64,000 nt of DNA from G963662905 sp963662905 (lineage in GTDB: Bacteria; Bacteroidota; Bacteroidia; Bacteroidales; WRLA01), in contig CAXXFD010000003.1 of assembly GCA_963662905.2 (NCBI GenBank), positions 1,922,001-1,986,000 of the forward strand, given 5' to 3'. Position 1 is the stretch's first letter, and every line of letters starts with the position of its first letter. Positions 6,834 to 15,626 of this stretch are shown piece after piece. A program made the translations under genes and the position numbers. The notes under the pieces were generated by a model. It was not told the DNA's origin. It saw only the letters and a list, made by a program, of their open reading frames with translations, and did no database searches.

Positions 6834-9773
6834 TTATTCGATGATCGTCAGTTTCTGCTGCAGAACTTCCTCATTGTTGTTTAAACGAATCAGGTACGTT
6901 CCTGCACGGAAATTGTTCATATCAAGCTCAATGCTGGTTTCACCTGATTTAGATGCCTTTATGTTCTGGATCTCTTTTCCTGCGGCATCAAAAACACGCA
7001 ATACATAATCCGGTGAAATAGCTTCGGCTGTGGTAATATAAAACAGTCCATGTCCCGGATTTGGGTTGACAGAAATCAAATTTTCTTCACCGGTTTCGCT
7101 GATACCAACAGTATTTACGGTGATGTAGGATTCTTTTAAAATTTCATCATCACCATAAGCATTGCTCACCTGAAGGCTGACATTAAAAGTCCCTGCCTCG
7201 CTGTAAACAATATTTTGTGGGTTCTTTTCGCTTGATGTGGCAGGTGTCCCGCCTTCAAATGTCCAGTTCCAGCTATTCGGGAAGCCTTCGGAATCGTCGC
7301 TGAAATTAACTGATTCGCCAACAATTATTGTTGTGCTTTCGGCTTCAAAACCTGCCGTCGGCGCAATACCTTCACTTACGGTGATATAATTCCTCCTTAC
7401 GGCTGTATTTTCACCGATTTCATTGGTAACTGTCAGTGAAACTTTATAGCTGCCAATTTCATTATAAACGATATTCTGCGGGTTCTGTTCTGAGCTTGTT
7501 GCCGGTTCGGCTCCTTCAAATTCCCAGTACCAGCTGGTAGGATTTTCAGTAGAAAGATCTGTGAAATTAATTGCAGCGCCCTGGGTCAGTTCTTTAAAGT
7601 CGGCATCAAAATTAGCAGTTGGCGTACCAACTTTTATAAAAGCTTCTTTGGTGAGCTCATTGCTGCCGTATTGGTTTGTGGCTTTCAATGTTACATTATA
7701 AATTCCACGCTCGACATAAGTAATGTTGGAAGGGTTTTGTTCGGTTGATGTTGCAGGGTCGCCACCTTCAAAAGTCCATTCCCACTCAAAGGGATCAAAT
7801 GTGGATTGATCGGTAAAATTAATGCTCGAATTGCTGGGAATGCTGGTGTTTGATGCTTTAAAATCGATAACCGGCGCACTGAAAATCTTGATGTATTTAT
7901 AACGTGCCAGGCTATCTGTACCATATTGGTTGCTTGCAATAAGGGTAACGGTAAACTGGCCGGCAGTTTCATAAATATGTGCAGGATTCTGCTCCGTAGA
8001 TGTTTGTCCGTCGCCAAATTTCCACAGCCAGCTATCAGGTGTTGGGCTTGTAAGGTCATTAAACTGGATGGGTTCGCCAACAACGCCCTGTGTAGTATCG
8101 GCAACATAATTTGCGTTGGGGCCTCCTACAGTGATATAAGCTGATTTTAATTCCGTATCGTTGCCCAGCGCATTAGTTACTTTAAGCTTCACATCATAGT
8201 TGCCCGGCTGGGCATAAGTAACAGATGAAGGGTTCTGCACTGTTGAAGTTGCCGGTGTTCCTCCTTCAAAGGTCCATTCCCAGTTTGTGGGCGCATTGGT
8301 GGATAAATCGTGGAAATTAATCGGAGTACCGGTTTGGATATAGGTATTGGTTGCATCAAAATCAGCTGATGGTGCTGCGGGAACGTACATGCCATCGAGA
8401 TACATTGTGCCTGTTCCTGCCGGGTCAAGCCAGGGCTCCAGCCTTTGTTCCAGGCCGGTCCCCATTTTGTCCCACGACCAATACACTTTTCCGTAAAGGC
8501 TGTACATTGGATTGTCGCAGCCTGAGCTTCCGGGGCCACCGCCAAGGTCACCAACAATACGTCCCTGATTATCAAACAATGGAGATCCGGAGCTTCCGCC
8601 TTCGGTAATGGATGTACCGTTAACTGTAGGCGCCCATGTGGCTTTCCAGTGCGATAGCACTCCGTTGCCGTTCCACTGGCTGCTGCCAAGTGTTGAACTG
8701 TAAGTGGATACTTTTTTGATATCACCTGCCGGATGATGAATGGAAACACCGCTTGGGGATGGGTCGTTGGAACGATTCCAGCCGTTATAATAAGCATTAT
8801 AACTTCCGGGAATATCATTTTTAAGCTCAAGAAGCATAAAGTCGGACCCTACATAACGGTCGCCACTGGCGCGTAATTCACAGCCCGACATGGAGCTGGT
8901 TTCCGGGCCTGTTGTTCCGTAGCAATCCGAAGCCTCATAATGAAACAGGAATACCCATTGGTTAAAATCGCTTTGGGTACACCCTTCACCACAATGGTGT
9001 GCAGTAAGTACATAAGGAGTAAGATCCATATTGGTATTATTGATCACCGAGCCGGAACACCAGGCATAACCACCGGGGACTTTCATCCACTGGCGCACCA
9101 CACCTTTCTTTTCGTCTTGCCAGTCATTTCCTTCAGGGCAATTGATATTGATCATGCACCAAAGCGAACCGTCGCGATCGGGCTTTGGAGGCTCAAAGAG
9201 GAAGTTCATGTCGCGGTAACCGTAAGCCAGCTCTGAAATATGAATCACAGGCTTTTTAGTTACATAGGCGGGAGCAGTATATTCCAGAATAAGTTCGTCG
9301 CCTTTGATCAATTCCGTAACAAAAAGGCCATCAGCGGTATTGTTTTCCTGAGTAAATGCTCCGATAAGCTGAAACTGATCGGCAGAATAAACGAAAAGCC
9401 GTGATTCAGCAGGAAGCCAGAAATTATCATAATACAAAGCAATTGCGAGTGCACCGGGACTGGAAATTTTCAAACGGCAAAGCTGATCGCCATTACTTAA
9501 AGTTTCCCATGTGCCTTCTTTTACCATCGAAATGTTCATTTCAACAGGAATTGCGGCACGGTAAACCAAGCCCTCTTCGGCACGCATGTCGTCTTCCAGG
9601 GCAACATCTTCCATATTGCGTGTATTCTCAAAAACAAGATGTTTGACTTCGGAACGCAGATTATCTTCCTCAAAGCTTGGGGGCGTGCCTCCCTGGCTTA
9701 TTTGTCCCATAAGGGGATTAAAAAATAATGCACTTATTAAAAGTGCGATAAATGTGTAAAAATTCTTATTCAT
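6834..9773 (-). CDS. T9SS-exported serine protease with five PKD domains
   Basis: A 979-residue paralogue of the 546-residue protease, with an insertion of five PKD domains. Order: signal peptide (to about residue 23), pro-region with 'SQGGTPPSF', S1 protease domain with His260 (TAHHC), Asp311 (GSDFMLL) and Ser395 (GSSGSP), five PKD repeats of roughly 84 residues (about 470-893; each has W-x-W-x-F and a 'P.TS..QNP' block), then a T9SS type A sorting domain (about 905-979). PKD domains usually act as spacers or bind polymers such as collagen or chitin, so this enzyme may attack insoluble protein. A good -7 element lies upstream at 9821-9828. Confidence 0.88.
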   Translation of the reverse strand: MNKNFYTFIALLISALFFNPLMGQISQGGTPPSFEEDNLRSEVKHLVFENTRNMEDVALEDDMRAEEGLVYRAAIPVEMNISMVKEGTWETLSNGDQLCRLKISSPGALAIALYYDNFWLPAESRLFVYSADQFQLIGAFTQENNTADGLFVTELIKGDELILEYTAPAYVTKKPVIHISELAYGYRDMNFLFEPPKPDRDGSLWCMININCPEGNDWQDEKKGVVRQWMKVPGGYAWCSGSVINNTNMDLTPYVLTAHHCGEGCTQSDFNQWVFLFHYEASDCYGTTGPETSSMSGCELRASGDRYVGSDFMLLELKNDIPGSYNAYYNGWNRSNDPSPSGVSIHHPAGDIKKVSTYSSTLGSSQWNGNGVLSHWKATWAPTVNGTSITEGGSSGSPLFDNQGRIVGDLGGGPGSSGCDNPMYSLYGKVYWSWDKMGTGLEQRLEPWLDPAGTGTMYLDGMYVPAAPSADFDATNTYIQTGTPINFHDLSTNAPTNWEWTFEGGTPATSTVQNPSSVTYAQPGNYDVKLKVTNALGNDTELKSAYITVGGPNANYVADTTQGVVGEPIQFNDLTSPTPDSWLWKFGDGQTSTEQNPAHIYETAGQFTVTLIASNQYGTDSLARYKYIKIFSAPVIDFKASNTSIPSNSSINFTDQSTFDPFEWEWTFEGGDPATSTEQNPSNITYVERGIYNVTLKATNQYGSNELTKEAFIKVGTPTANFDADFKELTQGAAINFTDLSTENPTSWYWEFEGAEPATSSEQNPQNIVYNEIGSYKVSLTVTNEIGENTAVRRNYITVSEGIAPTAGFEAESTTIIVGESVNFSDDSEGFPNSWNWTFEGGTPATSSEKNPQNIVYSEAGTFNVSLQVSNAYGDDEILKESYITVNTVGISETGEENLISVNPNPGHGLFYITTAEAISPDYVLRVFDAAGKEIQNIKASKSGETSIELDMNNFRAGTYLIRLNNNEEVLQQKLTIIE

Positions 9774-9820
9774 TATTATTGTAAGTTTTGGTTAATGGCA
9801 CAATTTTACTTGAACATCAG

Positions 9821-9848
9821 CAAATATATAAAATCTCAGGGCAGACAA
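9821..9848 (-). promoter_or_regulatory. Candidate promoter of the PKD protease gene
   Basis: On the reverse strand TATATTTG (complement of 9821-9828) fits the Bacteroidota -7 consensus TAnnTTTG exactly, about 48 bases before the start codon. A TTG lies 17 bases upstream of it, slightly closer than the usual 19-21. Confidence 0.5.
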
Positions 9849-9941
9849 GGCTTGCTTAACAAATAATTTGGAATAAATCTAATTATTTGCCTCAATTCAT
9901 ACAATTCGCCGGCCAAAAGACAGCAGGCTCATGAATTATCG

Positions 9942-9949
9942 TAACTTTG
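9942..9949 (+). promoter_or_regulatory. Candidate -7 element of the MFS transporter gene
   Basis: TAACTTTG matches TAnnTTTG exactly and lies 38 bases before the start codon. No good -33 TTTG was found at the expected distance, so the call rests on the -7 element alone. Confidence 0.4.
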
Positions 9950-9986
9950 GCCGCCTTCATCAGTTAACCTTATAAAAAATTAAATA

Positions 9987-11378
9987 ATGACAGAAGCGAT
10001 CAACAAATCACTAAGAGACTCAAAAGGAGCACGTTGGGGCGCCCTTGCAGTAGTTTCTTTTACTATGATGACAGGATATTACATTAACTATGTAATTTCC
10101 CCCTTAAAACCTCTGCTTGAAGAACATTTGCAATGGACTTCTACAGACTTTGGTATGTGGAACAGTGCTTACGGCTGGTTCAATGTATTCTTCCTGATGC
10201 TCATTTTCGGGGGTTTGATCCTCGATAAAATGGGCGTTCGTTTTACCGGTGTCGGTGCAGCCCTAACAATGATTATCGGTACATTCATACAATATGCGGC
10301 CATATCGGAAATTATACCCATGGACGGCTTACTCTTTGGCTACGACAAGCAGGTTGCCATCGGTGCCGTTGGTTTTGCCGTTTTTGGCGTTGGTGTGGAA
10401 GTTGCAGGCATTACGGTTTCCAAAGTAATCGTCAAATGGTTTAAAGGAAAAGAACTTGCCCTGGCAATGGGACTTGAAATGGCCACTGCACGTTTGGGCA
10501 CTGCCCTGGCCCTTGCGGTGCCTTATCCAATGGCCACAATTTGGTTCGGAACAAAAGAATTTCCCGCAATTTCAGCGCCTTTAATGCTGGGCCTTGGCCT
10601 TCTGGTTGCCGGTTTTGTCGCCTTCCTCTGGTACACAACCATGGACAAAAAACTGGAGAAATCCGAAGGTATTACGGACGAAATAAGTGAAGAAGATGCT
10701 TTCAAAGTAAGTGATATACTCGTCATCATCAAAAACAAAGGGTTCTGGCTGGTTGCCTTGCTCTGTGTATTGTTCTATTCCGGAGTATTCCCATTTTTAT
10801 ATTATGCAGCCGATTTGATGATCAATAAATATAATGTGGATCCTGAATTCGCAGGTGCAATTCCAAGCTTGCTCCCTTTTGGCACAATCATTCTTACCCC
10901 CTTATTTGGCAGTATCTACGATAGAAAAGGAAAAGGAGCAACTATTATGCTGATCGGCTCGGTTATGCTCCTCGCAGTTCATTCACTTTTTGCCATTCCC
11001 TCTATGCACAACTATATTATCGCTATCGTGCTGATTATGCTTCTTGGCGTTACATTCTCCCTGGTGCCTTCTGCAATGTGGCCTTCCGTACCAAAAATTA
11101 TCCCTGAAAAACAATTAGGTACAGCTTATGCCTTGATATTTTGGGTACAAAACTGGGGCTTAATGGGCATGCCTTTGCTCATCGGATGGGTTTTGGATAA
11201 ATATTGTGTTATTTCTCAAACTGAAGTAGAAGGCGTAGTAAAAACTACTTACGATTATACAATCCCAATGATGATTTTTGCCGCTACCGGTTTATTGGCT
11301 ATTATTATTGCCTTAATGCTGAAAGCTGAAGACCGCAAGAAAGGCTATGGCCTTGAGCTGGCGAATATTCAAAAATAA
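9987..11378 (+). CDS. MFS transporter, substrate unknown
   Basis: A 463-residue major facilitator superfamily permease with about 12 hydrophobic segments. The loop between helices 2 and 3 carries the MFS motif in the form 'GGLILDKMGVRFTG', and the second half repeats it as 'FGSIYDRKGKGAT'. A charged central loop lies near residues 220-240. The N terminus (TEAINKSLRDSKGARW) is a soluble cytoplasmic lead. Substrate cannot be judged; neighbours give no clue. It has its own candidate promoter and terminator, so it is probably transcribed alone. Confidence 0.82.
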   Translation: MTEAINKSLRDSKGARWGALAVVSFTMMTGYYINYVISPLKPLLEEHLQWTSTDFGMWNSAYGWFNVFFLMLIFGGLILDKMGVRFTGVGAALTMIIGTFIQYAAISEIIPMDGLLFGYDKQVAIGAVGFAVFGVGVEVAGITVSKVIVKWFKGKELALAMGLEMATARLGTALALAVPYPMATIWFGTKEFPAISAPLMLGLGLLVAGFVAFLWYTTMDKKLEKSEGITDEISEEDAFKVSDILVIIKNKGFWLVALLCVLFYSGVFPFLYYAADLMINKYNVDPEFAGAIPSLLPFGTIILTPLFGSIYDRKGKGATIMLIGSVMLLAVHSLFAIPSMHNYIIAIVLIMLLGVTFSLVPSAMWPSVPKIIPEKQLGTAYALIFWVQNWGLMGMPLLIGWVLDKYCVISQTEVEGVVKTTYDYTIPMMIFAATGLLAIIIALMLKAEDRKKGYGLELANIQK

Positions 11379-11397
11379 ATTGTTCATAAAATTTATA

Positions 11398-11428
11398 AAG
11401 ACCCGTTCCTTTTAGGTGCGGGTTTTTT
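11398..11428 (+). terminator. Intrinsic terminator of the MFS gene
   Basis: ACCCG (11401-11405) pairs with CGGGT (11419-11423), with an additional CC/GG pair inside, followed by six T. It lies just after the transporter stop and before mqnB. Confidence 0.8.
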
Positions 11429-11458
11429 ATTTTCGTGCTGTTGGATTAAACCCTCTGT

Positions 11459-12169
11459 ATGAAAAAGCGCATTCTTTTACATATTCCTACTGCCCGGGAA
11501 GCAGAAATAATATGCCGGGAGTTCAGTATTTCTTCAAAAAAAGATTTTCAGCAAGTTGAATGGAATAAACTGAAAATAGATTTGCTCATTAGCGGAGCCG
11601 GAATGCCTGCCTCGGCATGGGCGCTTGGGAAATATTTGGAGAAAGATTATTCTTTGGCAATTCAGCTCGGCCTGGCAGGATCATACAGAAATGAAATAAA
11701 AAATGGAAGTGTTCTGCGCGTGAAGCGTGACGTCGTGGCCGATTTTGGCGTATGGCATAAAGATTCCTTCGAACCCTTTACCGAAAATCCTTTTGGCTTT
11801 ACCGATGCCCCCCCATTCCAAAACGGATTCCTTTTGGAAAATTTCCCAAATCTCCCTGAATACCTGAAATTACCTGAAGCCAATGCAGCAACTGTAAGCA
11901 GTATCATCGCCGATGGACGCGCAGGAACTCCCCTGGCAAATTATTATCAGGCCGATATCGAAAGCATGGAAGGGGCTGCTTTTTTCTATGCTACAGCCAA
12001 AGCGCAAATCCCCGCCCTGCAAATACGCGCCATTTCCAATAAAACAGCTGAGCGCGATCCACAGAAATGGAATATGCCCCTGGCTCTTCAAAATTTGAAT
12101 TCTTACCTGTTGCGCTTGCTTGCCTTTCTGGCAGAAAACGAAAATTTTCGTACTTTTGAAACAAAGTAA
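11459..12169 (+). CDS. mqnB: Futalosine hydrolase
   Basis: A 236-residue nucleoside hydrolase of the MTA/SAH nucleosidase fold that splits futalosine to dehypoxanthinylfutalosine in menaquinone synthesis. Visible features are the N-terminal 'ILLHIPTAREAEI' strand-turn, SGAGMPASAW, the glycine-rich QLGLAGSY block and the purine/ribose-binding ESMEGAAFFYA segment, where the Glu-Met-Glu triad is typical. The overall divergence from MTAN and the adjacent mqnD support MqnB. A near-consensus -7 element (TATTTTCG, 11428-11435) overlaps the end of the upstream terminator. mqnD follows after 3 bases. Confidence 0.9.
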   Translation: MKKRILLHIPTAREAEIICREFSISSKKDFQQVEWNKLKIDLLISGAGMPASAWALGKYLEKDYSLAIQLGLAGSYRNEIKNGSVLRVKRDVVADFGVWHKDSFEPFTENPFGFTDAPPFQNGFLLENFPNLPEYLKLPEANAATVSSIIADGRAGTPLANYYQADIESMEGAAFFYATAKAQIPALQIRAISNKTAERDPQKWNMPLALQNLNSYLLRLLAFLAENENFRTFETK

Positions 12170-12172
12170 AAA

Positions 12173-13036
12173 ATGAGTACGCCCGATAAACTTCCCCTAA
12201 GCATTGGCTTTTCAAGCTGCCCGAACGACACCTTCATTTTTGATGCACTGGTTCACCAACGCATAAATTTGAAGAGCCTTGCTTTCCGTGAATGGCTCGC
12301 CGATGTGGAAGAACTGAACCTGAAAGCCGCAAGAGCGGAACTGGACATCACCAAGCTCAGCATTTTTGCAATGCTACAGCTGGGCGCCAACTATCAGTTG
12401 CTGGATTCCGGCGCTGCTTTTGGCATTGGGCTCGGCCCGCTGATCATCAGTAAAAAAAGCATGACTCCTGCCGATTTGAAATCTGCACGCATTTTAGTAC
12501 CCGGAAAAAACACCACAGCCCGTCTTTTGACCGAACTCTATACCGAAGGGCAACATACTGACTTTAAAGAAGTTATCTTCTCAGATATTGAACAACTTTT
12601 GCTGGATGAAAAATCCGATGCCGGGGTCATCATTCACGAAAACCGCTTTACTTACAAGCAGAAAGGGCTCAAACTCGTTGCCGATCTCGGTGCTTACTGG
12701 AATGAAATAAGTTCAGACCTACCGCTCCCATTGGGCGGAATTGCAATAAGGCGTTCATTTTCTGATGATCTGAAAAAGCTGGTTTCTAAGCTTCTGCGCA
12801 ACAGCCTGCAATTTGCAATGGATCATCCGAATGTTGCTTTGCAATACATGCAACAGCATGCCCAGGAAATGGAAGCCGGCATCATGCAGCAGCATGTAAA
12901 GGCATATGTCAATGAATATAGCCTATCCATGGGCGAAAATGGGCGCAAAGCAATACGCTTCCTTGCTCAAAAAGCCTCTGAAATTGGATTGATTCCCGCA
13001 CATACAGATATCGAATCATTGTTCGTGAAAAATTAA
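12173..13036 (+). CDS. mqnD: 1,4-dihydroxy-6-naphthoate synthase
   Basis: A 287-residue enzyme that converts cyclic dehypoxanthinylfutalosine to 1,4-dihydroxy-6-naphthoate, the last dedicated step of the futalosine menaquinone route. It has the periplasmic-binding-protein fold; 'GFSSCPNDTFIFDAL' at the N terminus and 'LDITKLSIFA', 'GLGPLIISKK' and 'PLGGIAIRR' further on are MqnD signatures. It starts 3 bases after mqnB, so the two are an operon. Length is normal for the family. Confidence 0.93.
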   Translation: MSTPDKLPLSIGFSSCPNDTFIFDALVHQRINLKSLAFREWLADVEELNLKAARAELDITKLSIFAMLQLGANYQLLDSGAAFGIGLGPLIISKKSMTPADLKSARILVPGKNTTARLLTELYTEGQHTDFKEVIFSDIEQLLLDEKSDAGVIIHENRFTYKQKGLKLVADLGAYWNEISSDLPLPLGGIAIRRSFSDDLKKLVSKLLRNSLQFAMDHPNVALQYMQQHAQEMEAGIMQQHVKAYVNEYSLSMGENGRKAIRFLAQKASEIGLIPAHTDIESLFVKN

Positions 13037-13099
13037 TCAATTGTTCATGGAAAAAAATATATCCCTTATTATAATGCACAAAAATTAAAATTTAATCCG

Positions 13100-14197
13100 A
13101 TGAAAACAAAAATTACCCTTCTCCTTTTTTTAAGCTTGCTTTTTGGCTCTGCTTTTTCCCAGCAGGATGCCGCTGCAATATTTGAAGAACTTCAATTTGA
13201 ACAGGATAGCCAGCAAAAAGAAAAACTGAAAAACGACTTGCAAACGAATTACCCTAATTCGGTTTATACGGCAATTCTTGGTTATCTGGAGATGAGTGAT
13301 GAGGAACTTCTAGAAAATGCCAATATCGTACTTCGGAAATTCCCTCAAAATCCATGGGGTTATTATCTGATGGGCATCTATAAGCTGGAATATAAGGATA
13401 GCCAGCAGGATGCACGGCATTATTTTGAGGATGCATTGCGTTTTGACAAAGATTTTTGGCGCTCCTATGCCAAGCTCGCCTGGATTGATAAGCAAATGGG
13501 ATTTTATAATGATGCTGAAAAATTTGCATCAAAAGCAATAAACCTAAAAGAAAATGATGATTTATATCTGCTCAGGGGGCTTATTCGTGGTGATATGTAC
13601 AAAATAAAAAAAGCGCTAACCGATTTCGAGAAAGCAATAGAAATCAACCCCAGGAACGACAGGGCTTATTATGCTGCTGCTTATGCGCTTACTATGCTGG
13701 ATAAACTCGAAGACGCATTAACTTATATCAATGAAGCAATAAAACTGCAGAAAAAAGATGCAGAATATTATTACCTGCGCGGAAATATCTTGCTGGATCT
13801 TGATTCTCCGGAGGAAGCCCTGGAAGATTATGCTTACTCAATGGTTATGGACAGTTTGCACTGGCAGGCCATGATGATGTCGGGCTGGGTAAAAGCAATA
13901 CAGGAAGAATATGAAGACGCTCAATTCTATTTTAGCAAAGCCCTTGAAATAGAAGAAGATGCAGAGATTTACTATTATCGCGGACTGAGCTATTACGAAA
14001 AAGATGAATATGAAAAAGCGGAGCAGGATTTTTCCAAAGCCATAGACATGTTTTATGATGACCCCGGTTTGTACTATTACCGCGGCTACTGCCGTTATGA
14101 AAATGGTAAAAGCGAACAGGCTTGCGCTGATATGAAAATTGCGGCTGATCTTGGCGACAGAGATGCGAAAGCTTTTTATCGCCAGAACTGCAAATAA
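13100..14197 (+). CDS. Exported TPR-repeat protein
   Basis: A 365-residue protein with a signal peptide (residues 1-20, cut near AFS-QQ) followed by about nine tetratricopeptide repeats from residue 70 to the end. Repeats show the usual pattern, for example 'ALTDFEKAIEINPRNDRAYY' and 'AEQDFSKAIDMF'. TPR arrays scaffold protein complexes in the periplasm or at the outer membrane. No catalytic domain is visible and the partner is unknown. It lies between mqnD (63 bp upstream) and hldD (38 bp downstream) on the same strand. Confidence 0.85.
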   Translation: MKTKITLLLFLSLLFGSAFSQQDAAAIFEELQFEQDSQQKEKLKNDLQTNYPNSVYTAILGYLEMSDEELLENANIVLRKFPQNPWGYYLMGIYKLEYKDSQQDARHYFEDALRFDKDFWRSYAKLAWIDKQMGFYNDAEKFASKAINLKENDDLYLLRGLIRGDMYKIKKALTDFEKAIEINPRNDRAYYAAAYALTMLDKLEDALTYINEAIKLQKKDAEYYYLRGNILLDLDSPEEALEDYAYSMVMDSLHWQAMMMSGWVKAIQEEYEDAQFYFSKALEIEEDAEIYYYRGLSYYEKDEYEKAEQDFSKAIDMFYDDPGLYYYRGYCRYENGKSEQACADMKIAADLGDRDAKAFYRQNCK

Positions 14198-14235
14198 ACA
14201 GCCTGCTCCTGATAAGCATAAATAAAATTTGAAAA

Positions 14236-15204
14236 ATGAAAATTATTGTTAGCGGCGCTGCCGGTTTTATTGGCAGCTGCCTTGTATCAGCTTTAAATAT
14301 AGAAGGCGAAAACGATCTGATCCTGGTTGATGATTTCTCCCGTGTGGATAAAATGAAAAACCTGCAGGGGAAATCATATACAGAACTCGTGCCACGCGAA
14401 GAGTTTTTTGAGTGGTTTCACCATGAAAAGCCCAAAATTGACTGCATTATGCACATGGGTGCCCGCACCGATACCGCCGAATTTGATGTAAAGGTTTTTG
14501 ATAAACTGAACCTCAACTATTCCAAAGAAATGTGGAAGCTCTGCACGGAACAGCAAATACCACTGCTCTATGCTTCCTCCGCAGCAACCTATGGCCTGGG
14601 CGAATTGGGCTATGTTGATGACCACAGCATCATCCCTGATTTAAAACCCTTAAACCCTTATGGTGAGTCAAAAAATGAATTTGATAAATGGGTGCTGAAG
14701 CAGGATAAAAAACCACCTTTTTGGGCAGGCTTCAAATTTTTTAATGTCTATGGCCCCAATGAATACCACAAAGGCCGCATGGCTTCCGTGATTTTTCATG
14801 CGTTTCATCAAATTGGTAAAACCGATGCCATGAAACTTTTCCGCTCGCACCATCCCGATTTTAAAGACGGGGAGCAGTTGCGCGATTTTGTTTATGTAAA
14901 AGACCTCGCAAAAGTGCTGCTTTTCATGATGAGAAACCAACCGCAATCAGGTATTTATAACCTGGGGACCGGTACAGCGCGCACTTTCCTCGATCTTACA
15001 AAAGCTGTTTTTGCCGCACTCGGGAAAGATGCGGATATTTCATTCATAGATACGCCCAAAGATATACGCGACAAATACCAGTATTTCACGGAAGCGGATA
15101 TGAGCAAGCTGCTCAAAACAGGATACAATCAAGGCTTTGCCAGCCTCGAAGAAGGTGCAAAAGATTATGTCACAAACTATTTGATGAAATCGGAGTATTT
15201 CTAG
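14236..15204 (+). CDS. hldD: ADP-L-glycero-D-manno-heptose 6-epimerase
   Basis: A 322-residue short-chain dehydrogenase/epimerase. The NAD(P)-binding GAAGFIG is at residues 7-13, the catalytic Tyr142 and Lys146 lie in NPYGESKNEFD, and the family's 'FKFFNVYGPNEYHKGRMASV' and 'RDFVYVKDLAKV' segments are present. HldD inverts C6 of ADP-heptose to give the lipopolysaccharide core precursor. Heptose kinase or isomerase genes are not nearby. A good terminator follows. Confidence 0.9.
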   Translation: MKIIVSGAAGFIGSCLVSALNIEGENDLILVDDFSRVDKMKNLQGKSYTELVPREEFFEWFHHEKPKIDCIMHMGARTDTAEFDVKVFDKLNLNYSKEMWKLCTEQQIPLLYASSAATYGLGELGYVDDHSIIPDLKPLNPYGESKNEFDKWVLKQDKKPPFWAGFKFFNVYGPNEYHKGRMASVIFHAFHQIGKTDAMKLFRSHHPDFKDGEQLRDFVYVKDLAKVLLFMMRNQPQSGIYNLGTGTARTFLDLTKAVFAALGKDADISFIDTPKDIRDKYQYFTEADMSKLLKTGYNQGFASLEEGAKDYVTNYLMKSEYF

Positions 15205-15234
15205 AATTACCGGATTCTTTTTAAGATAAAGGAA

Positions 15235-15264
15235 CAAAGCTCCATATGATTTGGGGCTTTTTTT
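15235..15264 (+). terminator. Intrinsic terminator of hldD
   Basis: AAAGCTCC (15236-15243) pairs with GGGGCTTT (15253-15260) around a 9-base loop and runs into a stretch of T. It separates hldD from the convergent MerR gene. Confidence 0.8.
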
Positions 15265-15275
15265 GTTGAATTGGC

Positions 15276-15611
15276 TTACATTTTGTCCCTGATCTCAATC
15301 AAAAAAGACTTCACTTTTTCAAGGCTCTGGATCATCTCCAGGTTTTCAAAGGCTTTGCTGCGGTTTTCTTTGATATGTTTTTTGGCGCCATCAATGGTGA
15401 ATTTGCGCTCCTTTAACAGATGATGGATTAAGCGAAGGTTTTCCAGATCGTCTTTTTTAAAAAAACGGGTACCTTTTTTATTGGTGGTAGGCTTGAGGAT
15501 ATCAAATTCGTTGGACCAATAGCGGATTTGTGAAATGTTCACGCCAAACATTTCGGCAACTTCACCAATTGGATAATAAATTTTTTCGGCATGGAATTCT
15601 TTGACAGGCAT
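15276..15611 (-). CDS. MerR-family transcriptional regulator
   Basis: A 111-residue DNA-binding protein. The winged helix-turn-helix covers about residues 12-80: 'YYPIGEVAEMFGVNISQIRYW' then 'GTRFFKKDDLENLRLIHHLL'. Only a short coil follows (to residue 111); there is no effector-binding domain, as is common for Bacteroidota MerR proteins found beside M23 peptidase genes. It starts 15 bp after the M23 peptidase gene and is probably co-transcribed with it. Target genes are unknown. Confidence 0.88.
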   Translation of the reverse strand: MPVKEFHAEKIYYPIGEVAEMFGVNISQIRYWSNEFDILKPTTNKKGTRFFKKDDLENLRLIHHLLKERKFTIDGAKKHIKENRSKAFENLEMIQSLEKVKSFLIEIRDKM

Positions 15612-15626
15612 AGGGCAATACCTCGT

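Noticed and set aside
8189..8830. 213-codon frame on the same strand as the PKD protease
   Set aside because: It lies in another frame of a gene with clear protease and PKD domains; composition is that of a frame-shifted translation.
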